Assembly: GCF_030052815.1 (NCBI RefSeq)
Contig: NC_079499.1
Location: 82,685,183 to 82,749,182, forward strand
Reading direction: 5' to 3'
Source: Hevea brasiliensis
Lineage: Eukaryota; Streptophyta; Magnoliopsida; Malpighiales; Euphorbiaceae
DNA: 64,000 bases
Positions 12,603-24,612 of the stretch are shown one piece after another (within the stretch, counting starts at the first letter, position 1; every line of letters begins with the position of its first letter). The position numbers were made by a program, and so were the translations under genes. Under the pieces are notes generated by a model. That model ran no database searches. It was given only the letters and a program-made list of their open reading frames with translations, and was not told the origin of the DNA.

Positions 12603-13942
12603 TCATCAAAACTCTATTGGCATTTATCCGTCCACTGAAATTTCACATCCTTTCTAAGCAGCTTGGTCAATGGAGATGCCAACATGGAGAATCCCTTCAC
12701 AAATCGACAGTAGTATCCAGCTAAACCCAGAAAACTGCGAATCTTTGTGATATTTCTGGGTGGCTTCCAATTAAGGACAGCTTCTATCTTGCTAGGATCT
12801 ACCTTAATACCCTCTGCTGATACTATGTGCCCCAAAAAGGATATCTCCTTCAGCCAAAATTCACATTTCGACAATTTGGCGTATAGCTGTTTCTCCCTCA
12901 AAGTCTGCAATAAAATCCGCAGATGTCTATCATGCTCTTCTGCATTCCTTGAATAGACCAATATATCATCAATAAATACCACAACAAACTGGTCGAGGTA
13001 TGGTCTGAAGATAATGTTCATCAGATTCATAAAAGCAGCCGGAGCATTAGTCAACCTGAATGGCATGACCAAGAACTCATAATGGCCATAGCGGGTTCTG
13101 AAGGCAGTTTTAGAAATACTCTGCTCTTGTACTTTCAGCTGATAATAACCTGATCTCAGGTCAATTTTGGAGAACACAGCTGCACCCCTCAACTGATCAA
13201 ACAAGTCATCAATGCGGGGCAATGGGTATCTGTTCTTTATTGTCACCTTATTCAACTACCGATAGTCAATGCATAACCGGAGAGTGCCATCCTTCTTCTT
13301 TACAAACAATACTGGCACTTCCCAAGGTGACACACTAGGGCGGATGAAGCCCTTGTCAAGCAACTCTTGCAACTGTACTTTCAATTCTTTTAGTTCTACT
13401 GGTGCCATTCTGTATGGCATTACGGAGATTGAGTCCACACCAGGCATAACATCAATTTCAAACTGCACTTCTCTTTCTGGAGGTAATCCTGGCAATTCAT
13501 CAGGAAATACATCCAAAAAGTCACATATTGTAGGGATGTCCCTCAATGCTGGACTACCCACTTGGGTGTCTATCACATGTGCCAAGTACACCTCACACCC
13601 CTTTCTAATCATTTTTCTGGCCAGTGCAACTGAAATGATGTTTGAAGACAATAACTGCCTCTCCCCATGTATTACTACATCACCATACTGAGGGAGACCA
13701 AAAGTGACTGTCTTCAGTCTACAGTCAATCATTGCATGATGCCTAGCTAACCAATCCATGCCCAAGATAATGTCATAATCTCTGAAGGGCATTTCAATCA
13801 AATCAGACAAAAAAGTGTGTCCTTGGATCACCAAAGGACAATCCCTATATAATTTATTTACCCTGACCTCCTGGCCTAATGGACTAGTTACTAGCATATC
13901 ATAATCCATTGGTACACACTGAATAGCAGTAGAACACATCAC
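12603..13942 (-). pseudogene. Element C pol: protease C-terminal part and reverse transcriptase
   Basis: On the minus strand the aspartic-protease/linker region contains [19 protein letters not shown] (about 13720). RT follows with [57 protein letters not shown], the catalytic [10 protein letters not shown] (about 12945-12975) and [16 protein letters not shown]. An in-frame TAG at 13256-13258 splits RT right after CIDYR, where B reads a Lys codon. B's SPWGAPVLF reads SPWEVPVLF here. Otherwise the frame is largely intact and similar to B throughout. Confidence 0.9.
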
Positions 13943-14616
13943 ACTAGCACTAACATACGATGTGTGGAGCCAGGATCAAATAACACATGTACATCTTGGT
14001 CAAGGATGGAGAAAATATCAGCTACTACGTCTGATGTTTCAGCCTCTTCCCTTTGACGCATGGTATACACTCTGACTGGTGCACCACTGGGTACTGGCTG
14101 GTTAACAGTGCTTTAACTTCCAGGAGTGTTACCAGGACCCCTACCTCTGCCTCTACCTCTAGCAGCTGACTATGACCCTCTAGGTGCAGAGACTTGGGCT
14201 GATCCTTCAGATGCAGCAGAAGGTCCAGACCGGCACGGACTAGTACAATCCTTAGCTAATTGTCCGCTCCCTCCACAGTTAAAACATGCACCAGTGGCCT
14301 TGAAACACACCCCACCATGTGTTCTACCACAAATTTCACATCTGCATCGATAGAGCTCCTCGGGTGCTTGCTGGTCTCACGACTGCAGGGTGGTCTTTGG
14401 CTAGAGAATCTGCCTCTGCCAGATTTACAGGAGCTGGATCCCCCAAACTGTTTCCTCTTGCCAAAACCACTCTCAAGTGTTTGTCCAGTAGTCCTTTCAT
14501 TCTTCTCTTTCTCTTGTGTACCCTTCTTCACTGCCCCTTTTGATTCTATCCTTTCCAATTCCAGGGCCTGTGAGATCAACTCAGAGAAATTCTGATGTTG
14601 GAAACCCATAACTTGC
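13943..14616 (-). pseudogene. Element C gag C-terminal part with damaged zinc knuckle
   Basis: On the minus strand this holds the Gag nucleocapsid region and the start of protease. The knuckle reads [14 protein letters not shown] (about 14245-14290). B reads [14 protein letters not shown], so the zinc-ligand His is replaced by Gln and CX2CX4HX4C is broken. Upstream is the FSELISQALELERIESKGAVKKG segment of capsid (about 14530-14600). Element D is inserted at 14617, and the N-terminal gag half resumes at 25486. Confidence 0.87.
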
Positions 14617-17600
14617 TGTCACACCCTACTCCCCCGTAAGTTGTAACATGATCCCGTAGTACACCTAATGAATTACCGTACTTCACCTACTGATAACCCA
14701 TTAGATATACTACAAGGGATTTTAAAAACAATTTTTGTGAAATTTAAATCATTGATTAAAATCTGGTGTTATAAAATTTTTTCAAAATTTCGGCAAAGTG
14801 CCGGCTGTATTTTAAGAAAGCAGTTCTTCAATCCTGCAAAAGAAAATACTCCCAATATGTTTTCTCAAATACAACTTCAATAACTTCATTTGCACTCATA
14901 ATTCAAATCTCAATAATCAAATCAATCTCCTCATAAAAGAAACATTTCATTGATTACAAGACTCAAAATTAATATTACAAAACTATTCAGATAAATGAAA
15001 TCCCAAACTTACATTTACAATAATTTACATTTAATTACATACCAAAATATTCTACAAGAGTTTTTATACAACTGCTCAAATAATTTACATACATATTATT
15101 ACATGCATACATCAAAACCTATGTACATGGGTATACCTATAATATACCTGGAGCTGATCTGAAAGTGTCTTCAAAGAAACTTACTCACTGCTCTATGCTC
15201 TTCTTACCTGCGACAGCATACAAAGCTATCGCTAAGTGGTGAACTCAGTGGTGCACAACTATAATTTAAAACATAGTACAATATACATTGACCAAATTTA
15301 CAGTAAATAATTTGGAAATCTGAATACTCATCAAATTCTAAAATTCAAAATATTCATTGCTAATAATGTGAATCATTTGTATAAAATGACTTTGATCATG
15401 AAATTCAATTTATCAAATCATAACTAACCATTTAGGAAATTCAAACAAAATCAATTATACATAAATCATAATTGAAATCACAATTCTTTACCATTCAAAA
15501 ACATTCTGTCTCAAAAACCATGTTGTATCTCAAAAATTATTCATATCTCACTAACTATGCAAGACTAATCCGAAAGGGCCATATTCGATGTGATTCTAAC
15601 TCCCTATGGTCGGGGAGGTCGGATCATCGTGCACAGTACACACCACAATAATGAATCTTCCACAAGGGCCATAACGATAAAAAACTTATATCTAACCTCA
15701 AATCAGAGGAAAATCTAAGCCTGTGCACGTACCATGGTAATCAAAACACAACTAACTCCATTGTCTTCCCAACAAATGAGAGAGACGGGTAATAACCTAG
15801 TCAAGCATCTATAGTGAGATATAAAACAATATCACAATCCTTTTAGTGAGCACAAATCACAATATAATTCGATTCAAAGTCAATTCCAATATCCAATAAT
15901 TTTTATGCTCATCACAATTCAAATCATAAATTTGCATTTTTCCATGAAAATTACCATCACAATTCAAAACATGTTCTATTACAATTTTCCAAAACATAAT
16001 TTATTCAATCCATAACAATGCTTAATACTTGTGGAAATACCATTTCACAAAGCTAAATTCATACATACTATAACAATTTTCAATAATCATTGAATTAAAT
16101 CCAATGCTTGTTAAACATAATACATAAGAAAAATATGTCATTTAATCATATGAAATATTCAAACAAAATTAGTTAAAAACTAGTTGTGCACAAACCTCTG
16201 ATAACTGTCTCTTGGCTCGACTGTTTCTTCCCTTCCCCTTGCCTGAGTCTTTGCTAACTGAGAAACACAATTTGAAGTGTTTCAGTACTCATTTAAACTG
16301 TCTCTAAGAATAAGGTTCAATAATTAATTTATCGAATTCTATTATTTCCTTAGTCAACCTAATATGTCGACCCTCGATGCATTCTAGGTAAATTAGGTTT
16401 TAATATTACTAATATGTCACATTCAATAGTCTTTTAGGGTTGGTACATGTTACCAAATTCATTTCCATGTATCTTGCATTTTCTTGCAATTTGCTGGATT
16501 CCGGGATACTAGTTTGACCTAGCCGGACGACCTAGTTCCCTCAGTTTTCGGGTTTCAGTCAAAACTACAAACTTGTAGATCTATGTCTTATTGCACGCGG
16601 GGCAAAATTTCAGGTCATTCTGAGTTATGTAGACCAAGTTATGGTCATTTTACTATTGCTGGTCAAAATGCATCAAAATTGGTCACTTTAGGTCATTTTA
16701 GGTCAATTTTGGTTCGGCCAGTTTTTGGACCCGAACTTTTGCAAGCTGTTTGACTTGCTTATGGTCATTTATGGGCTTTGGTGTCTTCATAAGACTTGTA
16801 GATATGGGTCTTAACTATTCATGGTTAAAATTTCAGGTCAATTGGACCTGTTTTGAGTGAGTTATGGCCTAAACACTAACTACTACCCAAATGGTCAATT
16901 TTCAGGCCTTATTTGCACTTAATCCGGATTTGGTTATTTTTCAAGCTACCTTGCAAGAAGAATTTTGGTAAGCTTTCTTCATGAAAGTTGGCACATTTTG
17001 TGCCTAGTTTCACCTCCAATTGGTCTCATACCAATTGGAGCCACACACTTAAAGTTATAGGCCTAAAACACAAACTGCCTTATTGCATTTCTTTCATACA
17101 CATCAAGGATCACTCCTAACACTTACCAAACTCAATATTCAAGTCAATTCTGGTTGTATCATGATCTAAAAATAATTCACAATATATTATAGGTCATTTT
17201 GGCAGCTTACAATTACATTCAATGTGCACCATAAAGTGCAGAATTTGTCAAACTCAATTTACAATAATTCAAGCACCTAACCATAACACTTTTACATGTC
17301 CAACCTCACACCATCATATATACACTCAAACTGCCCTAACATCCAACACAATTCAACTTTAATATACCATAAACCAAGCATGAATTTCAGCATTCTTCAA
17401 GAGTTAACAACCTGCCGCAATGGTACCTTTACATTCCATTAATTTCCAAGCTTCAAATTTCAATTCACATTTACATATACTAAGTATACATCACCCAAAC
17501 AATTTCCTACACAATATACATTTAATTAATCATTTAATTCACCATTTACAAGCAAAAATAAACTGCCTTCAAAGTGTTTCCATGGCTGCCAAAAGTACAC

Positions 17601-18573
17601 TTCTCCATTCAACATCAAACCTTAAAAATTTCTCCATAAATCAAACACCCATAACATCCTTTCAAACTTTAATTAAACAAAAATCAAAAACACAAACTTA
17701 CCACTTTGGAAATTTTTCAAAACTCCACAAAACTTTCCTTTCTTGCTGCCTATCTACTGCCCATGGTGTGAGGATCAAAATTAATGAAGACAAGTAAACA
17801 AAATCTAGCTTGAAAATGGCTATAATGAGCCATGCATTTGGGAGGCCATGGAAGGGTTTTGGAGTTCTTGAATTCGGCAATGGTGAGTTGAATGAGGAAG
17901 ATGAAGCTGCTGCATGAAGTGGCTGTCCACTTAGGTGTAAATGGCTCCCACTAACTCTCCACTAAAGTTTATTTAATTAATATTATATGTTAAAGTTTGA
18001 TTATTCAAGTTATTTCCCATTTCTTTCAACATTTATATTATGTACCACAATTTTAATTTTTCATTATATTTTCCAAGTGTAATATTATTTATTTTTAATG
18101 GACATTTAGGTCAAAAGACAACTCGGGGTGTCAAATGACCACAATGCCCCTGTTCGGGTTGCATTCCCGATTTTTCGGTAACACTGGGTTTTGTCCGTTT
18201 TTTGATTTTTCACTTTTCTTTGTACTAATTATTTAATTTTTATTTAGTATTTCTAATGATATTTGTATTTCAATAGGTGTCTATTTAAGTCCTAAAAATA
18301 TTTTTCAGGGTTCCCCGCGGTCCAGGGCTAGTCAACTGTCCACGCCGCAACTTCCCGGTGCCGTCACCCATCGCTAGGGTTCTCAGCTCGCTTAACTTGG
18401 TTACATTTCTTTGCTATTATTTTTCCTTTATTTTTCTTGTATTTTCTTTTCTTGTATTTCATTATTTTATGTCTCCTCACTCATATCGAAGTGTAGTTCT
18501 AGGCATCCTAGCTGTCCAAACAACACTGGTCACTAGAAAAGTAGAACGCACTATCGAACATAGGGGTGTTACA
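14617..18573 (-). repeat. 3' LTR of element D (family 3, 3957 bp)
   Basis: It runs TGTCACACCCTACTCCCC to TAGGGGTGTTACA in plus orientation. Over the first 150 bases it differs from the partner LTR at only about four positions, mostly transitions. It contains the conserved hairpin pair at about 15209-15252, three ~200-bp modules (about 16565, 16785, 16975) and a perfect 11-bp-arm inverted repeat at 17014-17040 (CTCCAATTGGT, 5-nt loop, complement). No gene is seen in it. Confidence 0.92.
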
Positions 18574-18587
18574 ATTCTCCCCCCCTT
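18574..18587 (-). other. Polypurine tract of element D
   Basis: Directly inside the 3' LTR, the minus strand reads AAGGGGGGGAGAAT, a purine run abutting TGTAACACC. This is the usual position of the plus-strand primer in gypsy elements. The same tract sits beside B's 3' LTR. Confidence 0.75.
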
Positions 18588-18620
18588 AAAATAAATTTCG
18601 TCTCAAAATTTTACCTGGCA

Positions 18621-19675
18621 TTAGTCTCTGAACAGCTGTGGGTGTTGTCTCCTCATATCCTCTTCACGTTCCCAAGTAGCTTCCTGGCCTGAACGATGGT
18701 TCCACAGCACTTTAACCAGGTGTATCTGTTTATTCCTCAGCTGCTTCACCTCATAAGCCAGAATTTCTATGGGTTCTTCCTCATATGAGAGGTCTGGATT
18801 TTACCTCAATCTATTCAACTGATAGTACATGAGATGGGTCTGATCTGTACCTCCTTAACATGGACACATTGAAGACACTGTGTATCCATGCCAACTCTGG
18901 AGGTAATGCTAACCGATATGCCAAAGGACCCACTCTTTCCAGAACCTCATATGGTCCGATGAAACGAGGACTCAGTTTCCTCTTTCTGCCAAATCTCATA
19001 ATCCTCTTCCAAGGAGAAACTTTGAGGAATACTTTATCACCCACTGCATATTTAATATCTCTTCTCTTCAGATCAACATAAGACTTCTAACGGTCTGACG
19101 TAACCTTGAGTCTATCTCTAATCAATTTGATCTTTTCCTATGTCTGCTGAACAATTTCTGGCCCAATCATCTTTCTTTCACCAACTTCATCCCAACATAG
19201 GGGAGTTTTGCACTTTCTGCCATACAAAGCTTCATATGGAGGCATCCCAATGCTTGATTGGTAGCTGTTGTTATAAGCAAACTCAATCAAAGACAAGTGT
19301 GTATCCCAACTACCTTCAAACTCAATCACACAAGCCCGTAGCATATCCTCCAATATCTGAATAACCCTTTCAGGTTGGCCATCTATCTGTGGGTGGAATA
19401 CTGTGCTGAAGTTCAATCTAGTTCTTAGGGCTCTCTGAAGACTACCCCAGAATATGGAACTGAACCTAGGATCTCTGTCAGATACAATTGATACTGGCAC
19501 TCTATGCAATTTTACAATTTCATATATGTACAATCTGGCCAATCTTTCCAGGATATAGTCCATCCAGACTGGCAAAAAGTGAGCAGACTTGGTTAGTCTA
19601 TCAACTATAACCCATACTGCATCATGACTATTCTGTGTCCTCGGAAATCTCATCACAAAATCCATAGTTATCTGT
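18621..19675 (-). pseudogene. Element D integrase core and chromodomain
   Basis: On the minus strand the integrase core (MDFVMRFPRTQ, SDRDPRF, HPQIDGQPERVIQILEDMLR) runs at 19138-19665. There is no intron at the position where family-1 E has one. C-terminal integrase (KVSPWKRIMRFGRK, LSPRFIGPYEVLERVGP) follows at 18811-19044 and chromodomain remnants run to the stop TAA at 18621-18623 after HPQLFRD. Stops and frame shifts occur around 18800 and 19090-19140. Sequence upstream of 19675 switches abruptly to a different integrase fragment, not to RNase H. Confidence 0.87.
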
Positions 19676-19950
19676 TCCCTTACAATGTTTCATAGGGTGC
19701 CACTTGTATGCTAGCTTGACACTTATTAATGTATACAAATTCTGTTAGTGGGATGTATCTGTCCTATCTCCCCTTCAAGGACAGAAGTTCTCAGTATATT
19801 TTCGAGGGTTTATTACATTTTACAGGTTATTATTATCATTTCATTTCATAATTTATAGAAACCCAACGAGTTTCAAAATTTACCTGAATCACTTGTTTCG
19901 ACTGTCCATCTGTCTGAGGATGATAAGTCGTACTGATATCTCTAAGCTTA
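19676..19950 (-). pseudogene. Family-1-like integrase fragment with decayed intron, inside D
   Basis: On the minus strand it reads through YHPQTDGQSKQVIQ and then GTAAATTTTG. About 72 bases of AT-rich sequence follow (19812-19883). Integrase-like sequence then resumes, with weak matches to the VLEDMLR region and a better one, QASIQVAPYETL, followed by a stop. The fragment aligns with E at 57450-57700, including the interrupting sequence. It duplicates integrase already present downstream in D, which shows that D is a mosaic. Confidence 0.7.
19812..19883 (-). other. Decayed intron-like insertion homologous to the one in element E
   Basis: The minus strand starts CAG/GTAAATTTTG and includes TGAAATGATAATAATAAC, 18 bases identical to E's 75-bp integrase insertion. 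The left boundary lies after the same codon (ERVIQ-equivalent). The 3' AG is not preserved; the sequence there reads ATGTAAT. The right boundary is approximate. Confidence 0.6.
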
Positions 19951-20640
19951 TAGCAATTACTGTGGTACAAGTAATTCACATTAATATAACTGAGTCACTG
20001 ACTCTAGCTACCTTACAAGTGTAGTTGTTTGATAGGCTAGTTCTGAAGTTTTAAATTTCTGACTAAAATTTTCACATTTATTTCTAGTAATAGTACTCTA
20101 TTAAGTGCAAATTGTATCAATTTATAGATTACTTACAAATATTCTTAATTTATTATACCACGAGGAAGCACGTAGCTCTACACAATAATCCCGTGTCGGT
20201 ACTATAATCTGCAGCTTACAATACAAACATCGAGAACATTATATAGTTACTACGTTATAACCTCATGGACTAGGTTTTCTAACATCTTATCTTTCTCGAA
20301 TCCACTAATATCCTAAACTGATTCTGATTACAATATCCATTAATAATTACTAACAGTAACATCTTTGCCCTCATCTAGAGCAATTCTATTACTGTAACTT
20401 ACTTTTAGGTCCTCTTGCCTTACATTAAGTAGGCTTGCCAATTAGCTTTATAATTTATGGTATGTTAGAAAATACTTTTAGCTAACAATTCTTCCAAAAT
20501 TAATGTCAATCATACTTGTTATTTTAGTTATTATCCTAAAGGACTAGTCACTAATACATCAAAATTCATTCCCATGTAAAGGAATAACAACAGAACATAT
20601 AGTTCTGACACTAACACACAACTAAATAGTGCTGGGATCA
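19951..20640. other. Unrecognised filler sequence within D
   Basis: About 0.7 kb lie between the integrase fragment and the gag/protease remnant, where RT and RNase H would be expected. I recognise no RT or RNase H motif in any frame and no long open frame. It could be heavily decayed pol or captured unrelated DNA. Confidence 0.5.
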
Positions 20641-21338
20641 AATAATAACTAATTTTTTCTTTCAAAAATTAAGAACTTACCAGCAGCTACATCTGAAGTT
20701 TTTGCTCTTTCTCCTTGGTGCATAGTGGATGCTCTGATTGATGCGCTACTATATTCGGGTTGATTCACTGTGTTATAGTGGTGAGGAGTACCAACTCTAT
20801 TTTTATCTCGACTCTGACTGACGGTCTGTGAACTCCGGAAAGCAGATCGAGGTGCTCTAGTACAATCTTTAGCAAAGTGTCCAAGTTTTCCACAATTATA
20901 GCAGGTTCCAGAGGCCCTTCGACAAATACCTTCATGTAGCTTACCACAAACATGGCAGAAACGGGCAGAATAGGAACTTCTGGTTGTTCGACGACTAGAT
21001 CTTGATGTTCTTCGCCTCGATGATTCGCTCTATCGTATCCCCGAGCTCGGGGTTCCTCAAATTCTTTTCTCTTCCCCAAATTCTCGCTCGAGCTCGACCG
21101 TAGATTTCTCCCTCTTTTCTATTTCACACTGCCCTTGTGGGGTTGGAGTGCAATACTTGGGCTTGGTGTGATTATCGACCATTTATTGGAAGAAAGTGGC
21201 CATTTGCTGGGACATTTGTGCAGTAATTTGTACTGGTAAAACTGGTACAGTCAGGCCTTCGACACTTTGTGGAGCTAGGGCCTCAAATTGTACTTCTGCC
21301 ATCACGGACTGTTCTATTGTCTCATTCTTCTCTTCCAT
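20641..21338 (-). pseudogene. Element D gag remnant and protease stub
   Basis: The minus-strand start ATG is at 21336-21338 (MEEKNETIEQSVMAEV), 24 bases downstream of an acceptor-like TTGTACAG. The first ~48 codons end FFQ, then TAA directly followed by ATG, an arrangement shared with B. The capsid core is deleted. A zinc knuckle CYNCGKLGHFAKDC with intact CX2CX4HX4C ligands lies near 20870-20915. A protease-like stub (TSDVAAG, then a decayed FDPST near 20640) ends the recognisable part. Confidence 0.75.
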
Positions 21339-21362
21339 ATCTTTTCATAGGATTTTCTATTC

Positions 21363-24300
21363 CTGTACAACCAACATAAGGAGACTCCTCTCCATTAGTT
21401 CATATTTATGATGTAAATGTACTATATGTATCAAACATTTGAGCAGTTGTAGTTACCGACAAAAAGATTTCAAATTCACAGTTCAAAATTTACTTTAAAA
21501 CCATTGCTCTGATACCACAAAACATGTCACACCCTACTCCCCCGTAAGATGTAACATGATCCCGTAGTACACCTAATGAATTACCGTACTTCGCCTACCG
21601 ATAACCCATTAGATATACTACAAGGGATTTTAAAAACAATTTTTGTGAAATTTAAATCATCGATTAAAATCTGGTGTTATAAAATTTTTTCAAAATTTCG
21701 GCAAAGTGCCGGCTGTATTTTGAGAAAACAGTTCTTCAATCCGGCAAAAGAAAATGCTCCCAATATGTTTTCTCAAATGCAACTTCAATAACTTCATTTG
21801 CACTCATAATTCAAATCTCAATAATCAAATCAATCTCCTCATAAAAGAAACATTTCATTGATTACAAGACTCAAAATTAATATTACAAAACTATTCAGAT
21901 AAATGAAATCCCAAACTTACATTTACAATAATTTACATTTAATTACATACCAAAATATTTTACAAGAGTTTTTATACAACTGCTCAAATAATTTACATAC
22001 ATATTATTACATGCATACATCAAAACCTATGTACATGGGTATACCTATAATATACCTGGAGCTGATCTGAAAGTGTCTTCAAAGAAACTTACTCACTGCT
22101 CTATGCTCTTCTTACCTGCGACAGCATACAAAGCTATCGCTGAGTGGTGAACTCAGTGGTGCACAACTATAATTTAAAATATAGTATAATATATACTGAC
22201 AAAATTTACAGTAAATAATTTGGAAATCTGAATACTCATCAAATTCTAAAATTCAAAATATTCATTGCTAATAATGTGAATCATTTATATAAAATGACTT
22301 TGATCATGAAATTCAATTTATCAAATCATAACTAACCATTTAGGTAATTCCAACAAAATCAATTATACATAAATCATAATTGAAATCACAATTCTTTACC
22401 ATTCAAAAACATTCTGTGTCTCAAAAACCATGTTGTATCTCAAAAATTATTCTTATCCCACTAACTATGCAAGACTAATCCGAAAGGGCCATATTCAATG
22501 TGATTCTAACTCCCTATGGTCGGGGAGGTCGAATGATCATGCACAGTACACACCACAATAATGAATCTTCCACAAGGGCCATAACGATAAAAAACTTAGA
22601 TCTAACCTCAAATCAGAGGAAAATCTAAGCCTGTGCACGTACCATGGTAATCAAAACACAACTAACTCCATTGTCTTCCCAACAAATGAGAGAGACGGGT
22701 AATAACCTAGTCAAGCATCTATAGTGAGATATAAAATAATATCACAATCCTTTTAGTGAGCACAAATCATAATATAATTCGATTCAAAGTCAATTCCAAT
22801 ATCCAATAATTTTTATGCTCATCACAATTCAAATAATAAATTTGCATTTTTCCATGAAAATTACCATCACAATTCAAAACATGTTCTATTATAATTTTCC
22901 AAAACATAATTTATTCAATCCATAACAATGCTTAATACTTGTGGAAATACCATTTCACAAAGCTAAATTCATACATACTATAACAATTTTCAATAATCAT
23001 TGAATTAAATCCAATGCTTGTTAAACATAATATATAAGAAAAATATGTCATTTAATCATATGAAATATTCAAACAAAATTAGTTAAAAACTAGTTGTGTA
23101 CAAACCTCTGATAACTGTCTCTTGGCTCTGACTCAGTGTTTCCTTCCCCTTCCCTGAGTCTTTGCTAACTGAGAAACACAATTTGAAGTGTTTCAGTACT
23201 CATTTAAACTGTCTCTAAGAATAAGGTTCAATAATTAATTTATCGAATTCTATTATTTCCTTAGTCAACTTAATATGTCAACCCTCGATGCATTCTAGGT
23301 AAATTAGGTTTTAATATTACTAATATGTCACATTCAATAGTCTTTTAGGGTTGGTACATGTTACCAAATTCATTTCCATGTATCTTGCATTTTCTTGCAA
23401 TTTGCTGGATTCCGGGATACTAGTTTGACCTAGCCAGACGACCTATTTTCCTCAGTTTTTGGGTTTCGGTCAAAACTACAAACTTGTAGATCTATGTCTT
23501 GTTGCACGCGGGGCAAAATTTCAGGTTATTCTGAGTTATGTAGACCAAGTTATGGTCATTTTACTATTGCTGGTCAAAATGCATCAAAATTGGTCACTTT
23601 AGGTCATTTTAGGTCAATTTTGGTTCGGCCAGTTTTTGGACACGAAATTTTGCAAGCTGTTTGACTTGCTTATGGTCATTTCTGGGCTTTGGTGTCTTCA
23701 TAAGACTTGTAGATATGGGTCTTAACTATTCATGGTTAAAATTTAAGGTCAATTGGACCTGTTTTGAGTGAGTTATGGCCTAAACACTAACTACTGCTCA
23801 AATGGTCAATTTTCAGGCCTTATTTGCACTTAATCCAGATTTGGTCATTTTTCAAGCTACCTTGCAAGCAGAATTTTAGCAAGCTTTCTTCATGAAAGTT
23901 GGCACATTTTGTGCTTAGTTTCACCTCCAATTGGTCTCATACCAATTGGAGCCACACACTTAAAGTTATAGGCCTAAAACACAAACTGCCTTATTGCATT
24001 TCTTTCATACACATCAAGGATCACTCCTAACACTTACCAAACTCAATATTCAAGTCAATTCTGGTTGTACCATGACCTAAACATAATTCACAACATATTA
24101 TAGGTTATTTTGGCAGCTTACAATTACATTCAATGTACACCATAAAGTGCAGAATTTGTCAAACTCAATTTACAACAATTCAAGCACCTAACCATAACAC
24201 TTTTACATGTCCAACCTCACACCATCATATATACACTCAAACTGCCCTAACATGCAACACAATTCAACATTAATATACCATAAACCAAGCATGAATTCCA

Positions 24301-24612
24301 GCATTCTTCAAGAGTTAACAACCTGCCGCAATGGTACCTTTACATTCCATTAATTTCCAAGCTTCAAATTTCAATTCACATTTACATATACTAAGTATAC
24401 ATCACCCAAATAATTTCCTACACAATATACATTTAATCAATCATTTAATTCACCATTTACAAGCAAAAATAAACTGCCTTCAAAGTGTTTCCATGGCTGC
24501 CAAAAGTACACTTCTCCATTCAACATCAAACCTCAAAAATTTCTCCATAAATCAAACACCCATAACATCCTTACAAACTTTAATTAAACAAAAATCAAAA
24601 ACACAAACTTAC
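21363..24612 (-). other. Candidate 5' leader intron of element D
   Basis: The donor-like site AAGTG/GTAAGTTTGTG lies in the 5' LTR (G at 24612). The acceptor-like site TTGGTTGTACAG/GAATAG (ends 21363) is 24 bases upstream of the gag ATG. Removal would take out the rest of the LTR, the PBS and the leader. This is inferred from consensus and from the equivalent pair in A, B and E, with no transcript evidence. Confidence 0.35.
21506..21517 (-). other. Primer-binding site of element D
   Basis: The minus strand reads TGGTATCAGAGC, matching the 3' end of plant initiator Met-tRNA, 7 bases from the end of the 5' LTR. Confidence 0.9.

Noticed and set aside
17420..17797. 125-codon plus-strand frame in D's LTR, repeated in the other LTR at 24331-24696
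   Set aside because: The two copies exist only because the LTRs are duplicates. The low-complexity His/Asn/Ser content and the antisense position argue against a gene.
20682..20700. GTAAGTTCTT after TSDVAAG in D as another splice donor
   Set aside because: The following bases still align with protease coding sequence of B (to FDPGS), so there is no inserted intron there.
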